From Corynebacterium sp. SCR221107 (GTDB lineage: Bacteria; Actinomycetota; Actinomycetes; Mycobacteriales; Mycobacteriaceae), in NCBI RefSeq assembly GCF_027886475.1, contig NZ_CP115670.1, positions 248,001-312,000 on the forward strand: a DNA stretch of 64,000 bases, written 5' to 3'. The notes under the pieces were generated by a model, which was given only the letters and a program-made list of their open reading frames with translations, was not told the origin of the DNA and did not search any database. Positions 20,568-28,267 of the stretch are shown here, piece by piece; position 1 is the first letter of the stretch; every line of letters begins with the position of its first letter. Position numbers and translations under genes: made by a program.

Positions 20568-22028
20568 TTGCCTATTTCCTATGACAAGCCCTTCCTCACA
20601 ATTGGTGAGCAAATTCAAAAGCTCAGCCGGAATGGCTTACAGTTCATCAATCCAGAAGAAGCGGAGAAGCTACTTCGAGAAATAGGTTATTATCGTCTTT
20701 CTGGGTATTGGTTCAATTTTCGTGAGTTGGATTCTCCATCGACATATAAAACGTCGAAGGGAAAGATCCTCCAGAAGCGCAAATCTACTTTCAGGGCTGA
20801 TTCAAAGTTCGAGGATGCCGTGGCGTTGTACCAATTCGACGACGAGCTAAGACAAAAGGTATTCGAGGGGATAAGAGCAATTGAGATCTCCCTGAGATCC
20901 GAAATTGGGCATGTTTTGGGCATGGTAAGCGCCTTTGCGCACTGCGATCCTTCGTGCCTTGCTCCTGAATTCACGAAGTTCAATTCTGGTCGACCACCGG
21001 GGTTGCTCCATGCGGATTGGGCGATAAGTGAACATGCGAAGTGGCTCAAGCAGGTAGACAAAGAGGAGAGGCGCTCAAGTGACGTTTTTATCGAGCACTT
21101 CGAAGATAAGTATGGGCGTCCGCTTCCAGTTTGGGTAATGACGGAGATCCTAGCTTTCGGTACGCTGAGTACCCTTTTTTCAGGAATGAAGCAAAACAGT
21201 AAAGATCGTCTTGCTGTTTCTTACCGGATAGTGGATGACCGGTATGTGGGGGACGGGTCTACCATGGCAAACTGGATAAACCACCTCCGGTATATTAGGA
21301 ACGTTTGTGCCCACCACTCGCGGCTTTGGAACCGGAATATCACGTCGCAGCTTGGTGCGCCTCCACAAGGGGTTGCGGAGCTGGCGCACCTGGGTAATGC
21401 GGATCGAAGTCGCGTTTACTGCTCCTTGGCTATTATCGCCTATCTCTTGGAGAAGATTCAGCCACAGCACCCATGGCGTCTTGAGATTGTTCAATTTTGC
21501 AAAGATGGAGCACGTGAAAATGGGTTTGATTTGGAGGCTATGGGATTTCCAGCTGTTTGGGAGTACCTAGAACTCTGGAGTCCTGTTTACCGAAATTCCT
21601 GCGAAGACAAGCTTGAAAAGAGAAGGCTTTTCGGCTCGGTCGAAACCATGCAACCACAGGAAATCGGCTCGATCTTGCGAAGCGAAGCACCGCCGAAGAA
21701 ACGATTGGACTACTTGCGATACCTTCGCAAGCAGCACAAGTTGATTGGTATTCAGGAAACCAATTCCTTCGAGTACCCATCATTTCAAATCGATTTGAGC
21801 CACAAGAAGATTCATGATTGTGTGGCTCGGGCAAATGAAAGATTGCTGGCTGTGTTCGCTGGCACCGACGATGCCTCATGGCACGCCCTGAAATGGTGGC
21901 TTACCCCCGTGGACCCGAACGGCCTCACGCCGAAGACGCTCCTCGAACAGGGTAGGCTTACCCCAGAGCAAGTTGATGACCTGCTGCCACCAGGAGGAGG
22001 TGGTGAGCCTTTGAGTACGACGGCATGA
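20568..22028 (+). CDS. AbiF/AbiD-type abortive infection HEPN protein (Abi_2) with C-terminal DUF2384-like region
   Basis: The TTG at 20568 is the likely start: AAGGAAAG lies six bases before it, and the Abi_2 signature begins directly after (KPFLTIGEQIQKLSRNGL, then IGYYRLSGYWF). Residues about 5-310 match the Abi_2 family. Two R-x4-H motifs, RSEIGH (110-115) and RNVCAH (244-249), are the HEPN ribonuclease sites, the layout shared with Cas13. The protein is 486 residues, longer than the usual roughly 300. Residues about 400-475 contain YPSFQID and ALKWWLTPVDPNGLTPKTLLEQG, resembling the DUF2384/MbcA/ParS toxin-binding domain. Predicted role: RNA-cleaving phage-exclusion toxin held by its small RNA. 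GC is lower than the flanks, indicating transfer. Confidence 0.85.
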   Translation: MPISYDKPFLTIGEQIQKLSRNGLQFINPEEAEKLLREIGYYRLSGYWFNFRELDSPSTYKTSKGKILQKRKSTFRADSKFEDAVALYQFDDELRQKVFEGIRAIEISLRSEIGHVLGMVSAFAHCDPSCLAPEFTKFNSGRPPGLLHADWAISEHAKWLKQVDKEERRSSDVFIEHFEDKYGRPLPVWVMTEILAFGTLSTLFSGMKQNSKDRLAVSYRIVDDRYVGDGSTMANWINHLRYIRNVCAHHSRLWNRNITSQLGAPPQGVAELAHLGNADRSRVYCSLAIIAYLLEKIQPQHPWRLEIVQFCKDGARENGFDLEAMGFPAVWEYLELWSPVYRNSCEDKLEKRRLFGSVETMQPQEIGSILRSEAPPKKRLDYLRYLRKQHKLIGIQETNSFEYPSFQIDLSHKKIHDCVARANERLLAVFAGTDDASWHALKWWLTPVDPNGLTPKTLLEQGRLTPEQVDDLLPPGGGGEPLSTTA

Positions 22029-22683
22029 CGGCGTAGGTGTCCATAAGCCTGACTCGAAGTAGTCCTCATCCACTTCCACGATGTCGACGGTGCGTCTGAC
22101 CTGTGCGTGCCCCCGCCACTTTGAATTGCGGGCCGCCCGATCGAGGAACTCGGCGCGTAGCACTTCACTTGCACGTAGGTCCCCGACAGTCCCAGCTCGT
22201 CCTGGCCAGTGTTTCCCTCGGCGCCGCCGTCGTAGGAAAGCTGCGTGCGCGTAGTCGTTTCCTGCGTGCCGCCGTATCCCATTGCGATCAGCGGATCGGG
22301 CATCGCGTGCTCGAAGAACTTCGGGTGATTGCCGTGCAGTCGGGCCAGCAGGTCCACTGCTACCGCTGCATCGTTGAGTGCCACGCCGGTTTCGATCTGT
22401 GCCCGGGGGTTGAGGGTTGGGGGTGGTTTCGGTTTCTTGCTTATAGACGTCTCCAGACCGCATGTCTACAGGTTTCCACGACGTGACCGGTAACCTTCCC
22501 GATGGATTGTTTGCGAAGCAGCGTTAGTGCGGACATTTTCCGGAAACCTCTCGAGCATCGAGTCCCCGAAATCCGTCGTCTGGACGTACGCCTTCGCGGG
22601 GTGATGCCAAGGCCTAAGGTATCGCCCCACCAATGCGGTTCTTGGAGGGGATCCTGATGGACCGAGGGGCCTAAGACTAGAGG
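22029..22683 (-). pseudogene. Decayed reading frame of unknown function, cut by the IS
   Basis: Reading the minus strand from 22683, one frame runs through protein-like sequence (YLRPWHHPAKAYVQTTDF, SMLERFPENVRTNAAS), meets a TAG at about 22466-22468, and continues in the same frame (PRAQIETGVALNDAAVAVDLL, FFEHAMPDPLIAMGYGG, LGLSGTYVQVKCYA) to about 22145. There one base is gained or lost and the neighbouring frame carries on (EFLDRAARNSKWRGHA, VDIVEVDEDYFESGLW). The upstream end is at the IS insertion. I do not recognise the protein. It is convergent with the abiF-like gene and slightly overlaps its end in some frames. A sequencing error could explain the frameshift but not also the stop. 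Confidence 0.5.
22669..22683. repeat. Left target-site duplication of the IS
   Basis: GCCTAAGACTAGAGG is present here and, identically, at 24386-24400, directly flanking the element. Fifteen bases is within the range known for IS481-family duplications. Perfect identity points to a fairly recent insertion. Confidence 0.8.
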
Positions 22684-22790
22684 TGTTATGTCCATGGGGT
22701 TTTTGGACACGGAGTCCATAGACTTTTTGGACAGGGAGTCTAGCCACTTTGTGGACGGGGAGTCCGAGGGGTTTGTGGACAGGTTTTAGG
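22684..22790. repeat. Left terminal repeat and iteron array of the IS
   Basis: Four units with GGAC cores at exact 24-base spacing, each roughly TTT(T/G)TGGAC(A/G)(C/G)GGAGTCC in the intact copies, follow the TGT end. They are inverted relative to the right-end array and are likely transposase-binding sites. Confidence 0.75.
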
Positions 22791-22801
22791 CGTTGGGCGG
22801 T

Positions 22802-24265
22802 CTATGGCTTTTTGCGTCGCGAGGGCCGCGGTCGCGACAGGATCGGTTTGATTTCTGGCGGGCGGCGGTGCCACATCCCTTCGACGTGTCCGATGTTGAT
22901 CTGGCCTCCGGCCGGTCGGTGCAACAAGGTAATAGGAAGTGGGAAGGAGAATAAAAGCTCACCGTCGTGCGCGGTGAAAAACTCTGCGTGATTGTTGCTG
23001 ACTTGGCTGTAGAGCATTCTGTTTTTCCATCGAGTGCCGACGTACAAGCGGTGTTTGAGGATGGTGACAACACCACTGCGGTTGATCCAGAGTTCGTCGG
23101 GGATGCCCCAGCTATTACTTGACGCCGGGGTGATGGCGGCTACGCTGGAGTCATCGATGGCGCGTGAATCTTGATGGATTGGCTCACTATCGTGGTTATG
23201 CGCCTTGGGTGAAGCTGCCACTTTGTCCAAGGCGTTTTCTCTTCCAGCGGGAAAACCACCGTGCATGCTGTGGTAATACGTGGCGATTTTGGCCCATAAA
23301 ACATCTGGATCAACAGGCTGTGCGGGAGGGGTAGCGTGGTCAAGGATCTCACGGGCTTGTGCAGGGGTGATGTGCATTTTGCCGTGGTTGAGGCCTTGGT
23401 GGCGCCGCTTGGTGTTGTAGTAGTTGCGATACTCCACCAACAGCTTGTGGACTTGCTCGATTGTTGTGGGTGTGCGCGCATCGAGATACCGGAAGATCGT
23501 TTGATGAGATCGTTCATCTTTACCTTGGGTTTGTGGGGCGAATCCAGCAATAGACCACACGCCCAAACCCGCTAGCCATCGTTCGGTGTCCGATAGTCGG
23601 CCCCGGTGATAGGTGGCGAAGGCCTCACCGTTATCGGACAGCACCTCCTGAGGACAGCCATAAGAATCCATTGCTGCAGCCAAGGTGGCGCGTGCATCGA
23701 CACCGTTTTCAGGCCTGCTGAATGCTTGCGATCCGAGGTCGAAACGACTGGCGTCATCGATGAGCTGGTAGATCGTGATCTGGGTATGCGCAGTGTCGAA
23801 TAAGCGGTAGACGAAGCCATCAATCTGCCACAACTCGTTGACCTTTGCGCGGGCAAACCGTTTGTATGAGCTTCTGGGGCGCTTGCGGGCATTCCCGTCA
23901 ACAACACCGGCTTCGTGAAGCCACAAAGCAATCGTCGAGCGCTGCGGAGGATTCTCCATCCGCAGGTCATCCAGCAAGTAGTAGTAGATCGACCACGGCC
24001 CATAGTCGCGGCCAGTTTCTTTCAGTACCTGGCGGGCCTGGACGACGAGTTGGCGTAGCTCGACATCGAACTTTCGGGCAGGATTCTTCGGTGCTGTGGA
24101 ATCCGGGATAATTCCTGCCCGGCCGCGTTCAGCGATGCGATGTTTGATGTTGTTGTACGTCTGCCGGGACACGCCGATTTCTTTGCAGAACTTGGTGATG
24201 GTCTTACCGTCACGGACGGGATCGAAATCCGCGATCTTCTTACGAATATGGGTTGGAATAGCCAT
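22802..24265 (-). CDS. IS481-family DDE transposase
   Basis: A 487-residue transposase. The N-terminus has a helix-turn-helix (KTITKFCKEIGVSRQTYNNIKHR, about 20-42). The integrase core (about 130-310) carries the DDE residues: ELWQIDGFVYRLFD for the first aspartate, SDNGEAF for the second and QGKDERSHQTIFRYL for the glutamate. A C-terminal extension of about 150 residues (VVTILKHRLYVGTRW) follows. It is one uninterrupted frame of normal length, opening at an ATG about 120 bases inside the right end of the element. GC is lower than the chromosomal average. Confidence 0.9.
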   Translation of the reverse strand: MAIPTHIRKKIADFDPVRDGKTITKFCKEIGVSRQTYNNIKHRIAERGRAGIIPDSTAPKNPARKFDVELRQLVVQARQVLKETGRDYGPWSIYYYLLDDLRMENPPQRSTIALWLHEAGVVDGNARKRPRSSYKRFARAKVNELWQIDGFVYRLFDTAHTQITIYQLIDDASRFDLGSQAFSRPENGVDARATLAAAMDSYGCPQEVLSDNGEAFATYHRGRLSDTERWLAGLGVWSIAGFAPQTQGKDERSHQTIFRYLDARTPTTIEQVHKLLVEYRNYYNTKRRHQGLNHGKMHITPAQAREILDHATPPAQPVDPDVLWAKIATYYHSMHGGFPAGRENALDKVAASPKAHNHDSEPIHQDSRAIDDSSVAAITPASSNSWGIPDELWINRSGVVTILKHRLYVGTRWKNRMLYSQVSNNHAEFFTAHDGELLFSFPLPITLLHRPAGGQINIGHVEGMWHRRPPEIKPILSRPRPSRRKKP

Positions 24266-24286
24266 TTGAATATTCCAACCCGAATC

Positions 24287-24385
24287 ACGTCCAAAAAGCT
24301 GTTAGACATCACGTCCACAAACCCCATGGACTCCCCGTCCAAAAACTAACTGGACTCCCCGTCCAAAAAGTCCCTAGACAGGACA
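24287..24385. repeat. Right terminal repeat and iteron array of the IS
   Basis: Four units with GTCC cores at 24289, 24313, 24337 and 24361, exactly 24 bases apart, ending in GACAGGACA. They mirror the left array. The transposase promoter probably lies inside or next to these units, so transposase binding may repress its own gene. Confidence 0.75.
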
Positions 24386-24400
24386 GCCTAAGACTAGAGG
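24386..24400. repeat. Right target-site duplication of the IS
   Basis: Second identical copy of GCCTAAGACTAGAGG, directly after the right end of the insertion sequence. Confidence 0.8.
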
Positions 24401-24861
24401 TTCCTCCTCAAGGCAGTCCTCGTTAGCTTTGCCAGCTTATCGACGAAGTTCCTAATTCTTCATTTCGATGTGAGTACCCGATTGGCACATTCGCCGAAGA
24501 AGAACGATTAGTCCACGGCTGGAAATGGAATCGTGATTGCCCGTGTTAGCGAAAGATTCCAGTTTTTTGGAGGGCTCCTCTACTTAGCACAAGGACTCTC
24601 GGCCTGACGAATGGGACCGCAACGTGTGCGTAGAGGTCGTCGAATTCTCGATTGCTTTCGTGGTTATGGACGAGGTGGACTTATATTTTCGTCCCACACG
24701 GATAGGTGCCTCAAACGGAAGGCGGGTGCGGTGGGTTCCGGCTTCATCGGCGCGGATACACCGGTGTAGGAGGCGGCTTCAACCTCATGAGAAAGGCTCC
24801 GGGGGCCAGGCCCGGCGGTTGCCTTACCCGAAGCGGGTCGCCCCTTGTCGAACCTACAAAA
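24401..24861. other. Non-coding flank between the IS and gatD
   Basis: About 460 bases. Its left half has the lower GC of the island and its right half returns to the chromosomal level. No frame here has both a ribosome site and recognisable protein features. It probably holds the remains of the right boundary of the island and the 3' end region of the gatD transcript. Confidence 0.4.
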
Positions 24862-25617
24862 CTAGTGCCCGAGGCGCTCGCTGCGCAGCTGTGCCACCAC
24901 CGGAATATCCAGCGGCTCCAGCTCAACGAGCTGCTTGCCCATCGCCTGCGCGAGCAAAAGGTCCGCCAGCTGCGGGTTGCGGGCGAGCGCCGGGCCGTGC
25001 ATGTAGGTGCAGATCACCGAGCCCTGGACCGCGCCCTCGGCAAAGGTCTGGGCGGCATCGACCTTGGCGGTTGCCACCGCGGCCTCGTCGGCGTTGCCGA
25101 TGCCGGTGGTCACCGTGCCCAGTGTCTGCGCGTCGGGGCCTAGGATGGTGGCGCCCATGTGATTTTCGAAGCCGGTGAGCTTGTCGGTCAGCTGCGCGGT
25201 CATGCCGGCGCCGGTGGGGGTGGTGGCTACCTCACCGATGGCACGCTTTTGCATGGAGATGGTGGTGGCGTCGATAAGCCCCACGCCGTCGACGATGCCA
25301 CCGCCCGCGCGGAAGGATACGCCGAGCACCTGCAGGCCTGCGCAAATGGCAAGGATCGGGGTGTTCTTCGCCGCCGCGCGGGTAAGCCCGCCGTCGGCAA
25401 TCAGATGCTGGGCGGCAAGGATCTGTGCGGTGTCTTCACCGCCGCCGACGCAGTAGAGGTCGAGGGAATCCGGCACGGGTTCGCCGAGCTTGACCGGATG
25501 AATCGCGGCATCAATGCCGCGCATGCGGGCGCGCTGGCGCAAAACCAGGGCGTTGCCGTCGTCGCCGTAGGTGCCCAAAACATCCGGGAGGATGAGGCCA
25601 ATGGTTAATTCACTCAT
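24862..25617 (-). CDS. gatD: Lipid II isoglutaminyl synthase, glutaminase subunit GatD
   Basis: A 251-residue class I glutamine amidotransferase. The nucleophile cysteine is C92 in LAICAGLQVLG and the histidine is about H207 in TYMHGPALARNP. GatD releases ammonia from glutamine for MurT, which converts D-Glu of the lipid II stem peptide to D-isoglutamine. The start (ATG at 25617) lies 5 bases after the murT stop, with GGAGG in front; the two genes form one operon in the usual order. Cytoplasmic, acting at the membrane on lipid II. Confidence 0.93.
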   Translation of the reverse strand: MSELTIGLILPDVLGTYGDDGNALVLRQRARMRGIDAAIHPVKLGEPVPDSLDLYCVGGGEDTAQILAAQHLIADGGLTRAAAKNTPILAICAGLQVLGVSFRAGGGIVDGVGLIDATTISMQKRAIGEVATTPTGAGMTAQLTDKLTGFENHMGATILGPDAQTLGTVTTGIGNADEAAVATAKVDAAQTFAEGAVQGSVICTYMHGPALARNPQLADLLLAQAMGKQLVELEPLDIPVVAQLRSERLGH

Positions 25618-25622
25618 AATGT

Positions 25623-26939
25623 TTAGGCCTCCTTGGAGTTGGTGGTGGCATCTTTTACGGCCGCGACCAGTGCCTTCTTCAGGTCACGGAAAGCGGTGTA
25701 GTTGGCAAGGACCTCCACCCGGCCGGGCGGGCAGGCCTTGATCGCGGTGATCGGATCCTTGATGAGCTCGTGCTCGACCTCAGCGTAGGTCAGGCGCACG
25801 GCAAGGTCCGTGCCGCGCTCACCGGCGGCCTTGACCGAAAGCGAGGAAAGGTCCTCAAACTTCACGTCCCACAGCCACGACAGGTCCTCGCCGTCGGCGA
25901 CCTGGCCGTTGACCGCGATGACCAGGCCTTCGGCGCTGCGATCGACCATGGACAGCGCTTCCTGCCACCCGGCGGGGTTCTTGGCCAACAGCAGGTGGAT
26001 CTCGTGCTCGCCGAGGGTGACGGTGGAGTAGCGTCCGGCCACGTCATCGACGGATTCGGCGGCCTTGATCGCGGCGTCGAGGCTGATATCGAAGCATTCC
26101 ACGGCCGCGGCGATGGCCTGCGCGGCGTTGCCACGGTTGGCGTTACCAGGCAGTTTCAGGTTCAGCGGGTGAACGTTTCCGTGCTTATCGACGATTCCTT
26201 CGGCTGTAATCGTCCAATCAGGGGCGGGGCGTTCGAAGGCGGAGCCGTCGGCAAGCGGCTTGGCCGCACGCCAATGCGCGCCCTCATGGATGATGTGGCC
26301 GCCGGTGCGCGGGCAACTGGTGGCATCGTTGAGCCACCCCGCGCCCGCGGAAACCCACACCACGTTCTGCGCATCATAGGCAACGGAGGTGACCAGCACG
26401 TCATCGCAGTTGGCGATGATGGTCATGTCCGGGTTCTCCGCGACCGCCTGGCGCAGGGTGCGCTCGATCTTATTGATCTCGCCCACGCGATCGAGCTGGT
26501 CGCGTGAGAGATTCAAAAGCACCAGGCAGGAGGCGCCCAAACGCTTGGCCACGCGCGGCACGTGCAGCTCATCGACCTCCAAGACCACGTGGCTGGCAGT
26601 GGTGCCCGCCATCAGCGCGGAAATGATGCCCGCGTCCATGTTGTCGCCGCCCTCATTCGTGGCCACGGTATGCGCGCTGCGCACCGCCGAGGCCAACATG
26701 CGGGTGGTGGTGGACTTGCCGTTTGTCCCGGTCACCAGCGCCACGGGGCGCCCGGCCCCTAAGGAGGCCATGATGTTGGGGTCGATCTTCTCCGCGATCA
26801 AACCGCCGATCATGCCGCCGGAGCCGCGCCCGGTTGCACGTGAAGCGGCGGTGGCGAGGTTGGCAAGGCCTACGGCGATTGTGGTGCGTAGACCTAATTT
26901 CGGGGCTGCTGGCAGCGAAGAAAACGTTGGCAACTTCAT
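25623..26939 (-). CDS. murT: Lipid II isoglutaminyl synthase subunit MurT
   Basis: A 438-residue Mur-ligase-like protein. Residues about 70-80 carry the ATP loop VTGTNGKSTTTRML; middle-domain blocks NEGGDNMDAG and LNLSRDQLDRVGEI and a C-terminal DUF1727 domain (about 310-430, AGWQEALSMVDR) follow. It activates the D-Glu carboxylate of lipid II for amidation with ammonia from GatD. The usual four-cysteine zinc ribbon is degenerate here (SCPRTGGHI keeps one cysteine; the second pair is missing). ATG 26939 is preferred over the in-frame GTG seven codons earlier: a TAGACT -10 box lies 7-8 bases before the ATG and no ribosome site is seen, suggesting a leaderless message. Confidence 0.92.
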   Translation of the reverse strand: MKLPTFSSLPAAPKLGLRTTIAVGLANLATAASRATGRGSGGMIGGLIAEKIDPNIMASLGAGRPVALVTGTNGKSTTTRMLASAVRSAHTVATNEGGDNMDAGIISALMAGTTASHVVLEVDELHVPRVAKRLGASCLVLLNLSRDQLDRVGEINKIERTLRQAVAENPDMTIIANCDDVLVTSVAYDAQNVVWVSAGAGWLNDATSCPRTGGHIIHEGAHWRAAKPLADGSAFERPAPDWTITAEGIVDKHGNVHPLNLKLPGNANRGNAAQAIAAAVECFDISLDAAIKAAESVDDVAGRYSTVTLGEHEIHLLLAKNPAGWQEALSMVDRSAEGLVIAVNGQVADGEDLSWLWDVKFEDLSSLSVKAAGERGTDLAVRLTYAEVEHELIKDPITAIKACPPGRVEVLANYTAFRDLKKALVAAVKDATTNSKEA

Positions 26940-27123
26940 GGGCGATAAGTCTAGTCTCACAAGTCCCCGCTATGGGCAATCCCGGATGGGTGGGGCCGCT
27001 GGTGTCGGATTTTTCTCACCACCGGTCTCTCATTCTTTGCCTGATACGCCGGGAAAGCGACCCCCGCGCGACAAGCGCTGCACCCACCCGGTTGTGGTGG
27101 GGAGTTGCCGACACCCCTGGGGG

Positions 27124-28254
27124 CTAATTTTCGGCTTGAGACTTCTTTAGGATGGCGGCGAGGAACTCCTCATCCGACAGCAGCGGGATCTGCTTTCTAT
27201 CGGCGTGCATCGCCTTGCCCACCAGGTTTTCGCGCTTATTGCACACCACCACCGAGGACTTGCGGGTGATCTTTTCCGAATAGGACAGCCCCTCGCGCAA
27301 CCCGGCTTCGATGATGAGGTCAGGATCCATGCTGATCTCAGGCGCGATCACAAACTCCATGCCCGCCACAAGTCCCTGCTCCGGGGAGTACACCCCTGGG
27401 TTTTCCGGGGCCGGGGTGTGCGGGGCATCGACCCTAATGTGGCTGCGCTGTAACCCAAAGCGATCCGCGCGCAAGGCATCCGGGGTTGTCTGCGCGAGGA
27501 TTCCACGAGCATGCTCGACAAAGAAGACCCGCGCGGTGAGCATGGTTTCCTCGCGGGTGACCTCGAAGGCTTCGCGGGCGGCGCGCTGCACGCTGGCCTG
27601 CGCAACGGGCGCCTCCAGCCCCAGATCCGCGGCCACGGCGCGGACGCGGGTATCGGCCGACTGCAATCCCAACCTGCGTGCGGTGGCCAGGGTATCCACG
27701 ATCAGCGCCGGCTGCGGTACGTGGCCAACGCGTTGGCGCCGGCGACCCCGGCCCCGCCCGCGGGTGCGATTCGACCGAGCGGCGTTGCTCATGGCACGCC
27801 GGGCCTCAGCCACGATGAAGCCCCAGGTGGCCGCGGTGTTGTGGACGATGAGCGTGCGCCCGTCGATGAGCCTGCCCAGCGGCTTGAGGATCTGGCTGAA
27901 GCGCTTGCCCTCGGCGACCTGCTCATGGGTGAGCCCATGCAGATGAACCGGGCCGGGATCACCCGCGGGGTTGAGCACCGCGTAAAAATCCTCCACCTGA
28001 TTGCCATCGGGGTCCAAGGTGATGGCATCGACCACGACGACGCGCGCCGTGGACGGGTGGATGCCGGAGGATTTCACAGTGAGCACGACAAAAGGCGCCG
28101 CCTCGATCTCACGCTGGCGCTGACGCTCGCGCTCGGCGCGGTCAGGCGACAGCGAAGGCTTTTCTTCCGAACCTGCAGCACCCTGCTCGCTGACCGCGCC
28201 GGTGTGCGCGTTGCCATCGTGATACTCGTGGGTAATGCCTTTTTCAATGCTCAT
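27124..28254 (-). CDS. DnaQ-like exonuclease-fold protein with BRCT-like C-terminus, catalytic residues lost
   Basis: A 376-residue protein with the fold and spacing of the DNA polymerase III epsilon exonuclease at about 45-245 and a BRCT-like domain at about 285-370 (GMEFVIAPEISMDPDLIIEA, SSVVVCNKRENLVGKA). The fold is clear (HLHGLTHEQVAEG, VDTLATARRLGL), but each catalytic position differs: VLTVKSSG replaces the D-x-E strand, HNTAATWGF replaces HNxxFD, and QRAAREA replaces the HxAxxD motif. An Arg/Gly insertion (TRGRGRGRRRQRVG) sits between. Corynebacteria carry a dnaQ annotation at this place beside murT-gatD. Binding rather than cutting of DNA or protein is the likely role. ATG 28254 starts after a TAGACT -10 box; longer in-frame starts have no support. 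Confidence 0.8.
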   Translation of the reverse strand: MSIEKGITHEYHDGNAHTGAVSEQGAAGSEEKPSLSPDRAERERQRQREIEAAPFVVLTVKSSGIHPSTARVVVVDAITLDPDGNQVEDFYAVLNPAGDPGPVHLHGLTHEQVAEGKRFSQILKPLGRLIDGRTLIVHNTAATWGFIVAEARRAMSNAARSNRTRGRGRGRRRQRVGHVPQPALIVDTLATARRLGLQSADTRVRAVAADLGLEAPVAQASVQRAAREAFEVTREETMLTARVFFVEHARGILAQTTPDALRADRFGLQRSHIRVDAPHTPAPENPGVYSPEQGLVAGMEFVIAPEISMDPDLIIEAGLREGLSYSEKITRKSSVVVCNKRENLVGKAMHADRKQIPLLSDEEFLAAILKKSQAEN

Positions 28255-28267
28255 AGTGGGTCTTAGT

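Larger units (their letters stand above)
22684..24385 (-). mobile_element. IS481-family insertion sequence, about 1.7 kb
   Basis: The element starts TGTTATGTC and its other end, read inward, starts TGTCCTGTC; both have the TG...CA termini of the family. Imperfect terminal repeats continue into iterated sites with the core TTTTTGGACGGGGAGTCCA. GGAC cores recur every 24 bases four times at the left (22705, 22729, 22753, 22777), and GTCC cores four times at the right (24289, 24313, 24337, 24361). The single transposase gene fills the middle. A 15-bp duplication flanks it. All parts are intact, so it may still move. Confidence 0.85.

Noticed and set aside
22684..22790. Regular 24-base repeats considered as a CRISPR array
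   Set aside because: Units are adjacent to a transposase, mirrored at the other end of the element, and have no unique spacers of CRISPR length.
24624..25178. Plus-strand frame of 184 codons to the right of the IS
   Set aside because: Its second half is the antisense of gatD and becomes Arg/Pro-rich; the first half has no start site or homology that I can see.
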